A stretch of 64,000 nt of DNA from an uncultured Saprospiraceae bacterium (GCA_937950315.1 CALFDU010000026.1:1-64000); one strand, 5' to 3'; counted from the first letter of the stretch, positions 55,125-64,000 are shown. Notes: generated from the letters alone by a model not told the origin. Made by a program: numbers and translations.

Positions 55125-55997
55125 TTATTCTGATTTTAATCTAAATCTCCAAACACCAGGACCGAAATTGATTTCCAAAATCATCACGTCTTTTGATCCA
55201 TCATTTGTTATTTCTACAATATCATAGGTGATCCCGTCTACAGGAGTCGTAACTTCTGCTCCATTGACCACTTTAGGCAATCCCACAAAAGCACCAAGAC
55301 CTCTTAATGAAATCTGTAACACACCTTCATTATCTGCCAATTCAAATGAATGTTCTCCACTAGCCCAAGGAGCGAAAGACTCAGCTAAGTCTCCATCATT
55401 AACGCATTCAAAGGCGAATCCCATATAATCTTCCGCCCACAAATCACCCTTAGTGTCGTATATCATCGTTCCATCTTCAAAGAATATCCATTCATCATTC
55501 CAAGCACACGGACGTGCCAAACTCTCATCTTCTGCTGATTGCCACCATGTTTCTCCAGCATTGGGACCAACAAAAAGTGCACCTTCTCCATCATCTAGTG
55601 TCCATACTTTACTATCACAATTGGTTAAATCTTCCAATTCAGGAAGTGTAAGACAACTGATTCCTAGATCTTCATCAACCGTTACTCTGTCAGTTCCAGT
55701 TGCAAATCCTCCATCGTTAAATGCAGTCAACTGCACCTCATAATCTCCAGCTTTGGTATAAGTATATACGATACTTGTTCCTTCACCAGTCCCACCATCG
55801 CCAAACTGCCATTGATGGATGAATGTGCCTTGGGTTGTATTTGTAAATTCGAAATTATTGTCACCTAAATCTGTAACCGTAAAACTTACACTTGTTGGTG
55901 GAGTTCCTAGGCTCTGCTTATCCTCAACAACAGGATCACATGAAACCATAAAAAGCACAGATAGGAGTAATAATATTTTGAAAGTATTCATATTCAT
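55125..55997 (-). CDS. PKD-domain lipoprotein, glycan-binding candidate
   Basis: A 290-residue lipoprotein (lipobox MVSC, Cys20). A PKD domain spans about 37-108 (FIHQWQFGDGGTG, YTKAGDYEVQLTAFNDGG); the C-terminal part (about 115-290) is a beta-sandwich-like domain rich in Trp (NAGETWWQSAED, WNDEWIFFEDG) as expected of a carbohydrate-binding site. In laminarin loci of marine Bacteroidota a PKD protein occupies this slot after SusD and acts as a surface glycan-binding protein. The role here is by analogy. Confidence 0.82.
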   Translation of the reverse strand: MNMNTFKILLLLSVLFMVSCDPVVEDKQSLGTPPTSVSFTVTDLGDNNFEFTNTTQGTFIHQWQFGDGGTGEGTSIVYTYTKAGDYEVQLTAFNDGGFATGTDRVTVDEDLGISCLTLPELEDLTNCDSKVWTLDDGEGALFVGPNAGETWWQSAEDESLARPCAWNDEWIFFEDGTMIYDTKGDLWAEDYMGFAFECVNDGDLAESFAPWASGEHSFELADNEGVLQISLRGLGAFVGLPKVVNGAEVTTPVDGITYDIVEITNDGSKDVMILEINFGPGVWRFRLKSE

Positions 55998-56008
55998 TTT
56001 ATCTAATT

Positions 56009-57514
56009 TTAATAACCAGGATTCTGTTGTAATGAACCTGATGTCAAATCAATTTCTCTTTGTGGGATTGGCAATAACTCGTTTTTACCCGATTGAAAAC
56101 CTGGTAAAAATTCCGTTGCCTTCCCCGTTCTTATCAGATCAAAATAACGGTGACCTTCTGTCGCCAATTCCAATCTTCTTTCTCTGTAAACAGCCTCCAA
56201 CAAAGAGTCACCAGAATTACTAAGCGGTTGTAGTCCGACTCTGCTTCTTACTATATTAAGGTATGTTCTCGCTTGACCTTCATCACCTCCCGATCTCAAC
56301 AAAGCTTCTGCCGCCATCAAATATACATCAGCCAACCTGATAACTCTTTCATTGGTACCCCAATTTAAGGCAGGTTCACCATCAGGTGCAACATTTTCTT
56401 GTAGCCCAGCGTACTTTCTTATGAAATAATCTGTGTTTTGGAATGCAGCTGTATAACTCGCACCAGAATTGGCGATCAAATCGTTTCCATCGATGATGGT
56501 ATGTTCAAATCTAGGGTCATTGGCCATTACATCCACCAATTCCAAACTTACTGGACAGAAACTCCATCCGGTGGCAAAGTCAGGTCCGACATAATCTCTC
56601 ATTCCAAAAAACTGAACGCTATAATTTCCTTCTGTTCCGTTGACAAAATTCTCCCATCCACCACTCTGAATTTCTGAGTGTTGAATTTCCCAAATAGACT
56701 CAACTCCCCATTCGTTGCTCAATTGAAAAATGTCACCATAATTGTCTTCCAGCGCATATAAATTTGAATTGATCACCTCTTCAAAAAGAGCAGCAGCTTG
56801 ACCCATTTCTGCCTCATTGTTTTCATGAAGAATCACTTTACCCAACAAAGCAGTAACTGCTCCTTTTGTCACTCTTCCAAATTCAGAAGGTGTCACACTT
56901 GTCGGCAATTCAAAAGTATTATAAGCATCAGTCAGATCCTGCTTGATCTGAGCGTACACTTCCGCTTCTGTCGCTTGCACCTGACTGGTGATTTCATCGG
57001 GACTAATTCTATCCAAAGTCAAAATTACATTTCCGAAGAATCTTACCAAATCAAAGTAATAGTGTGCTCTTAAAAACTTCACTTCGGCCAAAGTTCTGTT
57101 TTCAAAGCTCTCATCAAGATTGTCCAACAAGGCCATTTTTTCAATCAGCAAATTACATCTTGCAATTCCACCATAATACTTTGCCCATAATCCTTCTTGA
57201 GGACCAAGTTCAGGCGTCATACTAAAGCCATCAAATGCAACCCATGAAGGTTGATCAGAAGCATCCGATCCTCCAGCATGGCAATCATCCGATGCAGCAT
57301 TCAAAAGACCTAGTGACATAGACCATTGCCCAGCGGAACCACCCCATGAAAGCGGATCATAAGCAGCAATCAATCCTTGAAAGATCTCTTCTTCATTTTG
57401 GTAGAAATTATTTTCCGTATTTGTTCCCTTCGGTGAAAGGATCAAAAAATCGTCTGAGCAACCTGTGATTGTCATCAGTGCAAAGACCAATAAAAAACTA
57501 TATATTTTATTCAT
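56009..57514 (-). CDS. susD: SusD/RagB outer-membrane glycan-binding lipoprotein
   Basis: A 501-residue SusD family lipoprotein (lipobox ITGC, Cys19). It shows the family start NFYQNEEEIFQGLIAAYDP, TPR-like helices with AEVKFLRAHYYFDLVRFFG, and the C-terminal signature VYLMAAEALLRSGG, YRERRLELATEGHRYFDLIR. It caps the partner SusC transporter on the outer surface and captures oligosaccharides. It begins eight bases after the SusC stop. Confidence 0.95.
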   Translation of the reverse strand: MNKIYSFLLVFALMTITGCSDDFLILSPKGTNTENNFYQNEEEIFQGLIAAYDPLSWGGSAGQWSMSLGLLNAASDDCHAGGSDASDQPSWVAFDGFSMTPELGPQEGLWAKYYGGIARCNLLIEKMALLDNLDESFENRTLAEVKFLRAHYYFDLVRFFGNVILTLDRISPDEITSQVQATEAEVYAQIKQDLTDAYNTFELPTSVTPSEFGRVTKGAVTALLGKVILHENNEAEMGQAAALFEEVINSNLYALEDNYGDIFQLSNEWGVESIWEIQHSEIQSGGWENFVNGTEGNYSVQFFGMRDYVGPDFATGWSFCPVSLELVDVMANDPRFEHTIIDGNDLIANSGASYTAAFQNTDYFIRKYAGLQENVAPDGEPALNWGTNERVIRLADVYLMAAEALLRSGGDEGQARTYLNIVRSRVGLQPLSNSGDSLLEAVYRERRLELATEGHRYFDLIRTGKATEFLPGFQSGKNELLPIPQREIDLTSGSLQQNPGY

Positions 57515-57522
57515 AATAATTC

Positions 57523-60500
57523 TTATTCAAAGGTGACATTCAATCCAAAAATAAATTGTCTGGCTTGAGGATAAAGTCCTCTATCAATACCAAAACTCCC
57601 ACCACCAATCTCAGGATCAAATCCAGAGTACTGCGTAATCGTCAAAGCATTTTTGATGGCTCCGTATACTTTCGCTCTACCGATGTTGACTCTTTCAGTT
57701 GTCCAATCAGGCAAAGTATATGAAAGCTGTAAATTCTTAATTCTAAAATAAGCACCAGACTCAACAAAGAAATCTGAGCTTCTCGAGAAATTTCTATTTG
57801 GATCATTCACTACCAATCTAGGATAATCATTGCTGGTACCTTCTCCAGTCCACCTTCCCAATGCATCCCCTGTCAAATTGGCCATCTGTAAATCAAATCT
57901 TCTGTTGGCAGTATAAATTTCATTACCCCAAACTCCTTGACCAAAAATCTGCAATTCAAAATTCTTGTAGCCAAACGTGAAGTCATTTCCATAAGTCCAC
58001 GTCGGAGTAGGATCGCCTATTACAGTTCTATCATCTTCATCAATCACTCCATCTTCATTGATATCAACAAATATCAGATCACCTGGTGCAGCATCCGGCT
58101 GCAAAGGAATACCTTCTGAATTTACATGGGCATCTAAATCTGCTTGATTCTGAAAAAGACCTGCAGTCTCAAATCCAAAAAAAACTCCAACTGGCTGCCC
58201 CACGATCGCACGGCTTATTTCCAATCCTTGCGGACCAAATCTTGCTCCAGGCAAAAATTCTTTATCAGGTGTAATGAATAGTATTTCATTTTCATTGTAA
58301 CTGATGTTACCTCCTACGTTTACATAAAAGTCACCAATATTTTCTTCATAAGAAACATCCAATTCAAGTCCACGATTCTGTAACTCACCTACATTGGCTG
58401 TTGGCGAACCAAAACCGACAAATCCTGGAACTTCAAATTGTAATAAAATTCCATCTGTATCTTTTTGATAAGCATCAAAAGTTACATTCAATCCTTTAAA
58501 CAATACAGCATCAAATCCAATATTGTATTGCACCGTTTCCTCCCATCTTAGATCTGGATTTGCCAGACTTCCTACCACTGTTCCCACTGCCAATTGATCT
58601 TGAAGCCCAAATGTATAATTGGCTCCTGTCACTACCTGAGGTAAGAATAAGAAGTCAGCAATTCTATCATTTCCGTTTATACCCCAAGATGCTCTCAACT
58701 TGAAATAATTCACTGCATTGACATTGAAGAATTCCTCATCGCTTAGATTCCATCCAAGAGAAACTGAAGGGAACACTCCGTATAAATTGTTTGATCCAAA
58801 CTTAGAAGAACCATCTCTTCTTAAGGTTGCAGTCAATAAATATCTTTCTTTAAAGTTGTATGATAATCTTGTAAAAATAGAAGCAATCGTATTGTTGTAC
58901 TCAAACCCAAAAAACGATTGATTGTCTCTCGGTACACTAAATCCAAGGGATGCATCTTCAAGATTGTCCACAGGGATGTCTTGTACAGCTCCACCGATAC
59001 CAGAACCTTGTTCTTTTATCGCTGAATTTCCGATCAATGCCGTCAATTTATGTTGGCCAAAATCGAGGTCATAACTCGCAGTGTTCTCCCATGTCCATAC
59101 CAAACCTCTATTCTGAGCTCTGTTGTATGAATTAAGATCAAGTCTATTTGTTGCGTTTAAGTAATGTACTGGATTGAATCCTTCGCTACCCCAAAAGGCC
59201 AAATCTGCACCGATGCTAGAACGCAACTTCAATTTCTCTATTGGTTCGTATTCTATATAGGTAGATCCTACAAACTTATCACTCCAGCCTAAGTTCTGCT
59301 GAATAGACAATGCTGCTACCGGATTAAGTACTTCAGAAGTTACAAAATTAGAAATTCCAAAAAGTCCGTTTTCGTCACCCACGACAGGAAAATTTGTGTA
59401 AACGGAATTGGAAAGAACAGCTGGATCCGTTTCGTAGATCGGTGTAATTGGATCTAGATTCAAGGCTCTACTTAAAGGAGAACCAAATTCACTATTAACA
59501 GAAACACCTTGCGCACTTACTCTTGTATACGCAATACTCGTTCCGATCATAATTCTGTCGGTAACTTGATTTGTATTGTTTAATCTGATATTGAATCTCT
59601 TATATTTTGACTGGTCTTCAGATACAATTCCTTCTGCATTTAAAAATGAGAATGATCCATAAAATTTTGAAATTTCTCCACCAGCATTCAGACTTACATT
59701 GTGATTAACCGTAGGCGCATTACGTCTGAATACTGCATCTTGCCAATCCGTACCTTCACCAAAAATTGTAGGGTCTGGGAATGGTATGTTTTGACCTGCT
59801 GCAGCAAATGATTCATTCATCAGAGTTGCATATTCAGTTGCATTAAGTACAGACACTTTTTTCCAAGGATTCGAAGCTCCATAAAAGGCATTGTAATTGA
59901 CAACTGGCTTTCCGGCAACTCCTTGCTTGGTTGTTACAAGTATCACACCATTGGCAGATCTTGCTCCATAGATTGATGCAGAAGCTGCATCTTTTAATAC
60001 TTCAATGGATGCGATGTCATCAGGACTTAAATAATCAATGCCACCAGTGATGGCAACACCATCAACAATGTACAATGGATCACTATTACCCAGTGTTGTC
60101 GTCCCTCTGATTCTTACGGTAGAGGCTGATCCTGGCTGTCCAGATTCAGTTGTTACCCTTACACCAGAGGTACGTCCTTGAAGTGCAGACTCGATACGAT
60201 CGATCTGCATGTCCTCAAGAGCTTCACCATCAACTTTAGCTATGGCGCCTGTTACTACTTTTTTCTTTTGTGTACCATAACCGACAACGATGATTTCGTC
60301 AAGTTCGGCAGCATCGATGTTCATAAAGACATTCATCATGCCTTGTCCATCATATTGTAGTGATAATGATTTGTATCCTACAAAAGAGAAATCCAAAGTT
60401 GGATTGGGGCTGGTCGTGGTCAATTCAAATTTTCCATCTATATCTGAGATGGTTCCATTTGTTGTTCCTTGCTCGAGTACCGTTACGCCGATCATCGGCA

Positions 60501-60600
60501 ATGCATCGTTACTATCGGTTATTAGACCAGAAATGGTATTCTGCGCACTCAACGCGAGTGAACAAAATACCATTGCTATTGTAAATATTGTATGTCTCAA
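57523..60600 (-). CDS. susC: SusC/RagA TonB-linked outer-membrane transporter
   Basis: A 1025-residue TonB-dependent receptor: signal peptide ending SALSAQ-like (MRHTIFTIAMVFCSLALSAQ), a carboxypeptidase-like regulatory domain (about 22-105), TonB box region DEIIVVGYGTQKKKVVTGAI, plug domain with TVRIRGTTTLGNSDPLYIVDG, and a 22-strand barrel to the end. It imports oligosaccharides bound by SusD using TonB energy. The start must be TTG at 60600: the frame is closed by a stop just upstream and the first ATG would cut the signal peptide. It begins one base after the preceding gene's TAA. Confidence 0.95.
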   Translation of the reverse strand: MRHTIFTIAMVFCSLALSAQNTISGLITDSNDALPMIGVTVLEQGTTNGTISDIDGKFELTTTSPNPTLDFSFVGYKSLSLQYDGQGMMNVFMNIDAAELDEIIVVGYGTQKKKVVTGAIAKVDGEALEDMQIDRIESALQGRTSGVRVTTESGQPGSASTVRIRGTTTLGNSDPLYIVDGVAITGGIDYLSPDDIASIEVLKDAASASIYGARSANGVILVTTKQGVAGKPVVNYNAFYGASNPWKKVSVLNATEYATLMNESFAAAGQNIPFPDPTIFGEGTDWQDAVFRRNAPTVNHNVSLNAGGEISKFYGSFSFLNAEGIVSEDQSKYKRFNIRLNNTNQVTDRIMIGTSIAYTRVSAQGVSVNSEFGSPLSRALNLDPITPIYETDPAVLSNSVYTNFPVVGDENGLFGISNFVTSEVLNPVAALSIQQNLGWSDKFVGSTYIEYEPIEKLKLRSSIGADLAFWGSEGFNPVHYLNATNRLDLNSYNRAQNRGLVWTWENTASYDLDFGQHKLTALIGNSAIKEQGSGIGGAVQDIPVDNLEDASLGFSVPRDNQSFFGFEYNNTIASIFTRLSYNFKERYLLTATLRRDGSSKFGSNNLYGVFPSVSLGWNLSDEEFFNVNAVNYFKLRASWGINGNDRIADFLFLPQVVTGANYTFGLQDQLAVGTVVGSLANPDLRWEETVQYNIGFDAVLFKGLNVTFDAYQKDTDGILLQFEVPGFVGFGSPTANVGELQNRGLELDVSYEENIGDFYVNVGGNISYNENEILFITPDKEFLPGARFGPQGLEISRAIVGQPVGVFFGFETAGLFQNQADLDAHVNSEGIPLQPDAAPGDLIFVDINEDGVIDEDDRTVIGDPTPTWTYGNDFTFGYKNFELQIFGQGVWGNEIYTANRRFDLQMANLTGDALGRWTGEGTSNDYPRLVVNDPNRNFSRSSDFFVESGAYFRIKNLQLSYTLPDWTTERVNIGRAKVYGAIKNALTITQYSGFDPEIGGGSFGIDRGLYPQARQFIFGLNVTFE

Positions 60601-60601
60601 A

Positions 60602-62452
60602 TTACTGAATAATTATCCTGCTTGTTTTAAAATAGTTTTCTGTCTGACCGTTGATAAAATACATCCCTTGTGCTAGGTGTGATAAATCAAGATCCATTAC
60701 ATTATCTGTTGCGCTTATTCTCTGTAAAACTTTCCCATTGATATCAATCACTGATAATTGAACATTTGCATTTTCTAGTTCTATAATAAAGTCTCCTGAT
60801 GAGATGCTAGGACTTACGTCAAATAGGTTTTCATTGCTTACCAAATCATTTGTGTTAACAAGACATGATTCGCAGGCATCAAAACAGAATGCTGTTGTAG
60901 AAAAGTCTGTATCTGATTCATCCACAACCAATAATCTATTTACAAAAATACCTCCATTTCCATCATCAAAAGTTGTTGTACATGGTGCTCCATCCTCAAA
61001 TATTTCCCAACCATCTACTCCATTTTTAAATTTGTATTCGTAGTTACCCGACTCTACAGCAAAAGTAATTTCATATACATCATCACCATTGTCATCTGTC
61101 ATTTCCGCATTCTCCCAATTGGTAATTTGACCTGCATAGAATACTCCTTCAGGATTGATGTCTGATTCAGACATATCTACTCTCCATGTTACATCGACTG
61201 TAGAAACAGCAGTACAGTTGGTGTCTTCAGTGCATTCACCAAAACATGTACTAATAACAGTTGCTCCAGTCATTGGTTCAAGGAATCTATCGTTAAAGTT
61301 GTCAGGATCAGCACAATCTAAGCCCGAGATATCTTCTTTACATGAAAAATCAGGACATGGGCCATTTGCGAAAGTGTAAAAAGAAGAAAAACCTACAGAT
61401 CTGTTCAATGTAATACTATACACACCGTCTCCGTCGCTATCATCCATTAAGAATCTTCCACCTGGCGCTTCAAAATTACCTCCACCTGCTAAATAAACAG
61501 AATCTGCAGCCGTTACTCCATCAGCAAATCCCAAGTTAAAGGTCAAGGTCGCACGATCTTCGCATGCATAACAACTGTTCCAACAACTACTAATGGTCGC
61601 TCCATCGACCAAAGCCGTTGATCTATTTGTAAAAACTTCTCCAGGTGCACCAAAACTCGTAGCTACACACTCATCGGTAAGAGCAAATTCTTCCCAAACA
61701 TCTCCTTCTCTTACATAGTATTTGTACTCAGTAATTCCTGCAGGTGCAGTGATTGATGTACTCCATGTTCCATCGCCATTGTCAGTCATTGGATTGTCTT
61801 CACTCCATCCATTGAATTGGCCTCTTAACAGTACCTCATCAATCGTTTCTGCATAACTATTCATATCAACCGTAAATTCAACCGTCACATCTTCAGGCTC
61901 ACCATAGGTAATCACCACATCATCAAAGAAATACATCCTTGAAACATCTGGTACTTCAAGAAAATCAAAGAACAACACAAAACTTTCAAATACACCATTT
62001 ACACCCGGTAAGAAAGGCCCTTCAATAGAAGGAGTTGCCAAATCAAAACAGATTTCAGTCCAAGTCATTGTTTCTGTTACCTCCTGTTGTAGTATCCAGT
62101 TATCAATGGTTCCAGTCTCAAGCTTTAAGGCAACATTTCCTGGCTCATTAAACCAAACTTTCATACAAATATCGATGGCAGAGTTTGTATTTACCTGAAA
62201 ACCTGGATCAGCAAATGCACCTGCCCATGGTTGTCCATTGTTTGGATGTACAAAATCAGCCACCGTTGGACTCGTATTAATTCCAGAAGGATCTGGGTTT
62301 TCAATAATATTATTGGATTCACCTGTCAGGTCACTCTCAAAGTAGGTGAAAGATGTGGTTGTTTCCGGTGATTCAAAGTCCAAAAGGACCTCAGTCTGTG
62401 AAAAAGCCACAAAACTCACGAAAGAAAGTAGAAGTGTAGTTATAATTCTCAT
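60602..62452 (-). CDS. T9SS-exported multi-domain carbohydrate-binding protein
   Basis: A 616-residue secreted protein (signal MRIITTLLLSFVSFVAFSQ). Residues about 20-185 form a beta-sandwich resembling carbohydrate-binding modules. Three repeated modules follow (about 188-300, 300-405, 415-525), each with a CBM20/48-like strand pattern (RGQFNGW, AGGGNFEAP, AGQITNWENA; D-N-G-D-G/D-D-G-D-D turns) and each closed by a Cys cluster CWNSCYAC, CFGEC or CFDACESC after an NR motif. A type A T9SS signal ends the protein. First gene of the locus, one base before susC; likely a surface glucan binder. Confidence 0.82.
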   Translation of the reverse strand: MRIITTLLLSFVSFVAFSQTEVLLDFESPETTTSFTYFESDLTGESNNIIENPDPSGINTSPTVADFVHPNNGQPWAGAFADPGFQVNTNSAIDICMKVWFNEPGNVALKLETGTIDNWILQQEVTETMTWTEICFDLATPSIEGPFLPGVNGVFESFVLFFDFLEVPDVSRMYFFDDVVITYGEPEDVTVEFTVDMNSYAETIDEVLLRGQFNGWSEDNPMTDNGDGTWSTSITAPAGITEYKYYVREGDVWEEFALTDECVATSFGAPGEVFTNRSTALVDGATISSCWNSCYACEDRATLTFNLGFADGVTAADSVYLAGGGNFEAPGGRFLMDDSDGDGVYSITLNRSVGFSSFYTFANGPCPDFSCKEDISGLDCADPDNFNDRFLEPMTGATVISTCFGECTEDTNCTAVSTVDVTWRVDMSESDINPEGVFYAGQITNWENAEMTDDNGDDVYEITFAVESGNYEYKFKNGVDGWEIFEDGAPCTTTFDDGNGGIFVNRLLVVDESDTDFSTTAFCFDACESCLVNTNDLVSNENLFDVSPSISSGDFIIELENANVQLSVIDINGKVLQRISATDNVMDLDLSHLAQGMYFINGQTENYFKTSRIIIQ

Positions 62453-62592
62453 ATGCTCGTTTTTATAAAATTTGCTTTAAAATAGAAAAATTGAGTAAAT
62501 ATACTGCGATACATAGTGTTTAAAATACAATAACAACATATTGCGGACCTAAGCATATGTAATAAATAAAGGTATTGGGCGTTAAAATATAA

Positions 62593-62623
62593 TTGCAATC
62601 CATGCTTTATTTAATTACTTTTG
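62593..62623 (+). promoter_or_regulatory. Promoter of bamD
   Basis: TTG at 62593-62595 and a perfect TAnnTTTG box TACTTTTG at 62616-62623, with a 20-base spacer, match the Bacteroidota promoter. The start would be near 62627, eight bases before the ATG at 62635, which also rules out the upstream frame start at 62593. Confidence 0.6.
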
Positions 62624-62634
62624 CACTCCTTAAG

Positions 62635-63462
62635 ATGAAAAAATTACCACTATTTATATTGATTATAGTTCTTTTAGGCGCTTGTAAGACAGATTATGAG
62701 AAGGTCAGAACGAGTAATGACCCCAAGTTGATCTACGAAGCTGCCAATCAATACTATAAAAATGGGAACTATCTAAATGCACAGACGTTGTACGAATTGT
62801 GTATTCCATACTACAGAGGAAAGGAAGAAGCGGAAGATTTGTACTATAAATTTGCCGATACCCATTTTCAACAAGGTGAATATTTATTGTCGTCGCACTA
62901 CTTTAAGAATTTTGCATCAAGTTTCTACGCTAGTCCAAAAAAAGACGAGGCAGAATTTCTAGCTGCATATTCTAAGTATAAGCTTTCGCCAAACCACAAA
63001 CTGGACCAAAGTTATTCAGGTGAGGCAATTGACGCTCTACAAGAATACATCAACTTGCATCCTGAAAGTGATAAAATTGATGAATGTGCGAGATTGATTG
63101 ATGAAATCAGAGCCAAATTGGAGTTGAAAGCTTTTGAAGAAGGAAAACTATACTATGATATCAAGAACTACAATTCTAGTATCAAGTCATTTGAAAACAT
63201 GTTGAAGGATTTTCCTGATACCAAAAGAGCTGAAGAAATAAGATTCTTAATACTTCAATCATCCATCAATTGGGCGACCAACAGTATTTTTGAAAAGAAA
63301 GAGGAAAGATTAGAAGACACACTAAAAAAATATGAATTGTTCGCTAGAAAATATCCTAAATCAGAATACATGGATCAAGTGGATAAAATTTATAATACAT
63401 ATCAAGAAGAAATTAAAATCATAGAAAATGTCAGACTTAAAAACGCAAGTTCAGAATATTGA
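62635..63462 (+). CDS. bamD: BamD, outer-membrane protein assembly lipoprotein
   Basis: A 275-residue lipoprotein from the ATG at 62635 (MKKLPLFILIIVLLGAC, lipid Cys17), start chosen because the promoter overlaps the earlier in-frame codons. The mature protein is a string of TPR-like helices (EAANQYYKNGNYLNAQTLYE, FADTHFQQGEYLLSSHYFKN, IDALQEYINLHPES, GKLYYDIKNYNSSIKSFENM), the BamD pattern. It works in the BAM complex to fold barrel proteins. Its end overlaps rpoZ by 35 bases, the conserved order in the phylum. Confidence 0.92.
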   Translation: MKKLPLFILIIVLLGACKTDYEKVRTSNDPKLIYEAANQYYKNGNYLNAQTLYELCIPYYRGKEEAEDLYYKFADTHFQQGEYLLSSHYFKNFASSFYASPKKDEAEFLAAYSKYKLSPNHKLDQSYSGEAIDALQEYINLHPESDKIDECARLIDEIRAKLELKAFEEGKLYYDIKNYNSSIKSFENMLKDFPDTKRAEEIRFLILQSSINWATNSIFEKKEERLEDTLKKYELFARKYPKSEYMDQVDKIYNTYQEEIKIIENVRLKNASSEY

Positions 63463-63799
63463 ACCAAACTTATCTGCTAGAAGAATGGAGTCGATGATAG
63501 AAGGTACAACCAATATTTACAAATCATTGGTTATCATTTCTAAAAGAGCGAGACAATTGAACGTTCAACTAAAAGAGGAACTTAACGCTAAGCTTGAAGA
63601 GTTTGCTGTTACTCCTGACACGATTGAGGAAATCAACGAAAACAAAGAGCAAATTGAAATCTCTAAGTTTTATGAAAAACTTCCTAATCCAACAGTGATT
63701 GCAACCCATGAGTTTTTGCAAAATCAACTTGAGTTTAGAGACTTAAATGCCCCTGTAGAAGTTGAGGTAAAGGAGGAAGACGCTCCAGCTGAGGAATAA
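63428..63799 (+). CDS. rpoZ: RNA polymerase omega-like subunit
   Basis: A 123-residue protein with the Bacteroidota omega pattern: EGTTNIYKSLVIISKRARQL (residues 25-44), the segment that packs on the RNA polymerase beta-prime C-terminus, and an acidic tail KEEDAPAEE. The conserved bamD-rpoZ-coaBC arrangement supports the call. It overlaps the bamD 3' end by 35 bases. Confidence 0.85.
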   Translation: MSDLKTQVQNIEPNLSARRMESMIEGTTNIYKSLVIISKRARQLNVQLKEELNAKLEEFAVTPDTIEEINENKEQIEISKFYEKLPNPTVIATHEFLQNQLEFRDLNAPVEVEVKEEDAPAEE

Positions 63800-63848
63800 A
63801 TTATATCCTCTTTTTATTACAATCCAAAGACCCTAGTAAAACACACAC

Positions 63849-64000
63849 ATGTCACTAAAGGGTAGAAAAATAATCCTGGCCATTTCAGGGAGTATAGCAG
63901 CTTATAAAGCTGCTTTTCTTTGCCGTCTACTTATTAAAGATGGGGCAGAAGTACGTGTAGTCATGACCATGGCTGCTACCAAATTTATTTCTGCACTCAC
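63849..64000 (+). CDS. coaBC: CoaBC, start of coenzyme A biosynthesis bifunctional protein (cut by window edge)
   Basis: The ATG at 63849 opens [20 protein letters not shown], the flavodoxin-like FMN domain of the CoaC (phosphopantothenoylcysteine decarboxylase) half, with ALT-type continuation to the window edge. The CoaB (synthetase) half lies beyond. The enzyme makes 4'-phosphopantetheine from phosphopantothenate. Only 50 codons are visible. Confidence 0.92.
   Translation, partial: MSLKGRKIILAISGSIAAYKAAFLCRLLIKDGAEVRVVMTMAATKFISAL

Noticed and set aside
60290-60676. 128-codon plus-strand frame over the susC start
   Set aside because: Antisense to susC and the T9SS gene, without signal or domain features.
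1-64000. tRNA, rRNA, CRISPR arrays, insertion sequences, prophage
   Set aside because: I looked in all intergenic spaces and found no cloverleaf, repeat-spacer array, transposase or phage gene.

Overview
The window is an AT-rich Bacteroidota chromosome segment, most like a free-living gliding, polysaccharide-degrading member of the Saprospiria/Cytophagia/Flavobacteriia type; I cannot fix the genus. The evidence is four proteins with type IX secretion C-terminal signals (three type A, one CHU_C/type B), a SusC/SusD polysaccharide utilisation locus, Bat/MoxR genes, the bamD-rpoZ-coaBC order, TAnnTTTG-type promoters and many lipoproteins with short lipoboxes. No rRNA, tRNA, CRISPR array, insertion sequence or prophage was seen.

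Layout. 1-7.4 kb: an accessory minus-strand stretch with a cut FkbM methyltransferase, a 58-residue membrane protein, two esterases, a DUF4199 membrane protein, a lipoprotein with an HExxH zincin motif, a secreted unknown, a T9SS cargo protein and a VapC/DUF6364 toxin-antitoxin pair. 7.5-12.4 kb: moxR-DUF58-(bat ORF3)-batA followed by a DUF2279 gene, a Bat operon without batB-E. 12.6-16.2 kb: a secreted unknown facing an overlapping operon of an Ig-like lipoprotein, LptB and two tiny lipoproteins. 16.4-24.8 kb: lipoprotein serpin, XerD, membrane-anchored FMN glutamate-synthase-like protein, a T9SS cargo and a 941-residue CHU_C adhesin-like protein. 24.9-32.2 kb: housekeeping metabolism (acyl-CoA synthetase, SCP2, phosphohexomutase, Pcm, TadA, GuaB). 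32.2-46.2 kb: a decayed histidine-kinase fragment, patatin, GNAT, O-methyltransferase, EamA transporter, then a plus-strand run peroxiredoxin-ClpS-Aat-M16 protease-ArnT-like transferase, a candidate structured RNA with its own terminator, YaaA, penicillin acylase and an outer membrane protein. 46.2-51.5 kb: Lon, ParE and a DUF6503-like lipoprotein. 51.6-62.5 kb: a laminarin-type PUL transcribed leftward (T9SS carbohydrate-binding protein, SusC, SusD, PKD lipoprotein, GH16, GH3) closed by a strong terminator. 62.6 kb to the end: bamD, rpoZ and the start of coaBC.

How the parts fit. The PUL is a complete path from surface glucan binding (T9SS protein, PKD lipoprotein, SusD) and GH16 endo-cleavage through SusC import to GH3 glucose release. 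ClpS and Aat form a leucine/phenylalanine N-degron pathway next to a peroxiredoxin and an M16 peptidase. BamD and LptB serve outer-membrane biogenesis. The most noteworthy unexplained signals are the structured RNA before yaaA (about 40674-40836), mirrored back-to-back promoters between parE and its neighbour, promoter -7 boxes only a few bases from the start codons of guaB, pcm and bamD, two TTG starts tightly coupled to upstream stops, the kinase relic, and a cell-surface serpin with a predicted Glu P1 residue.
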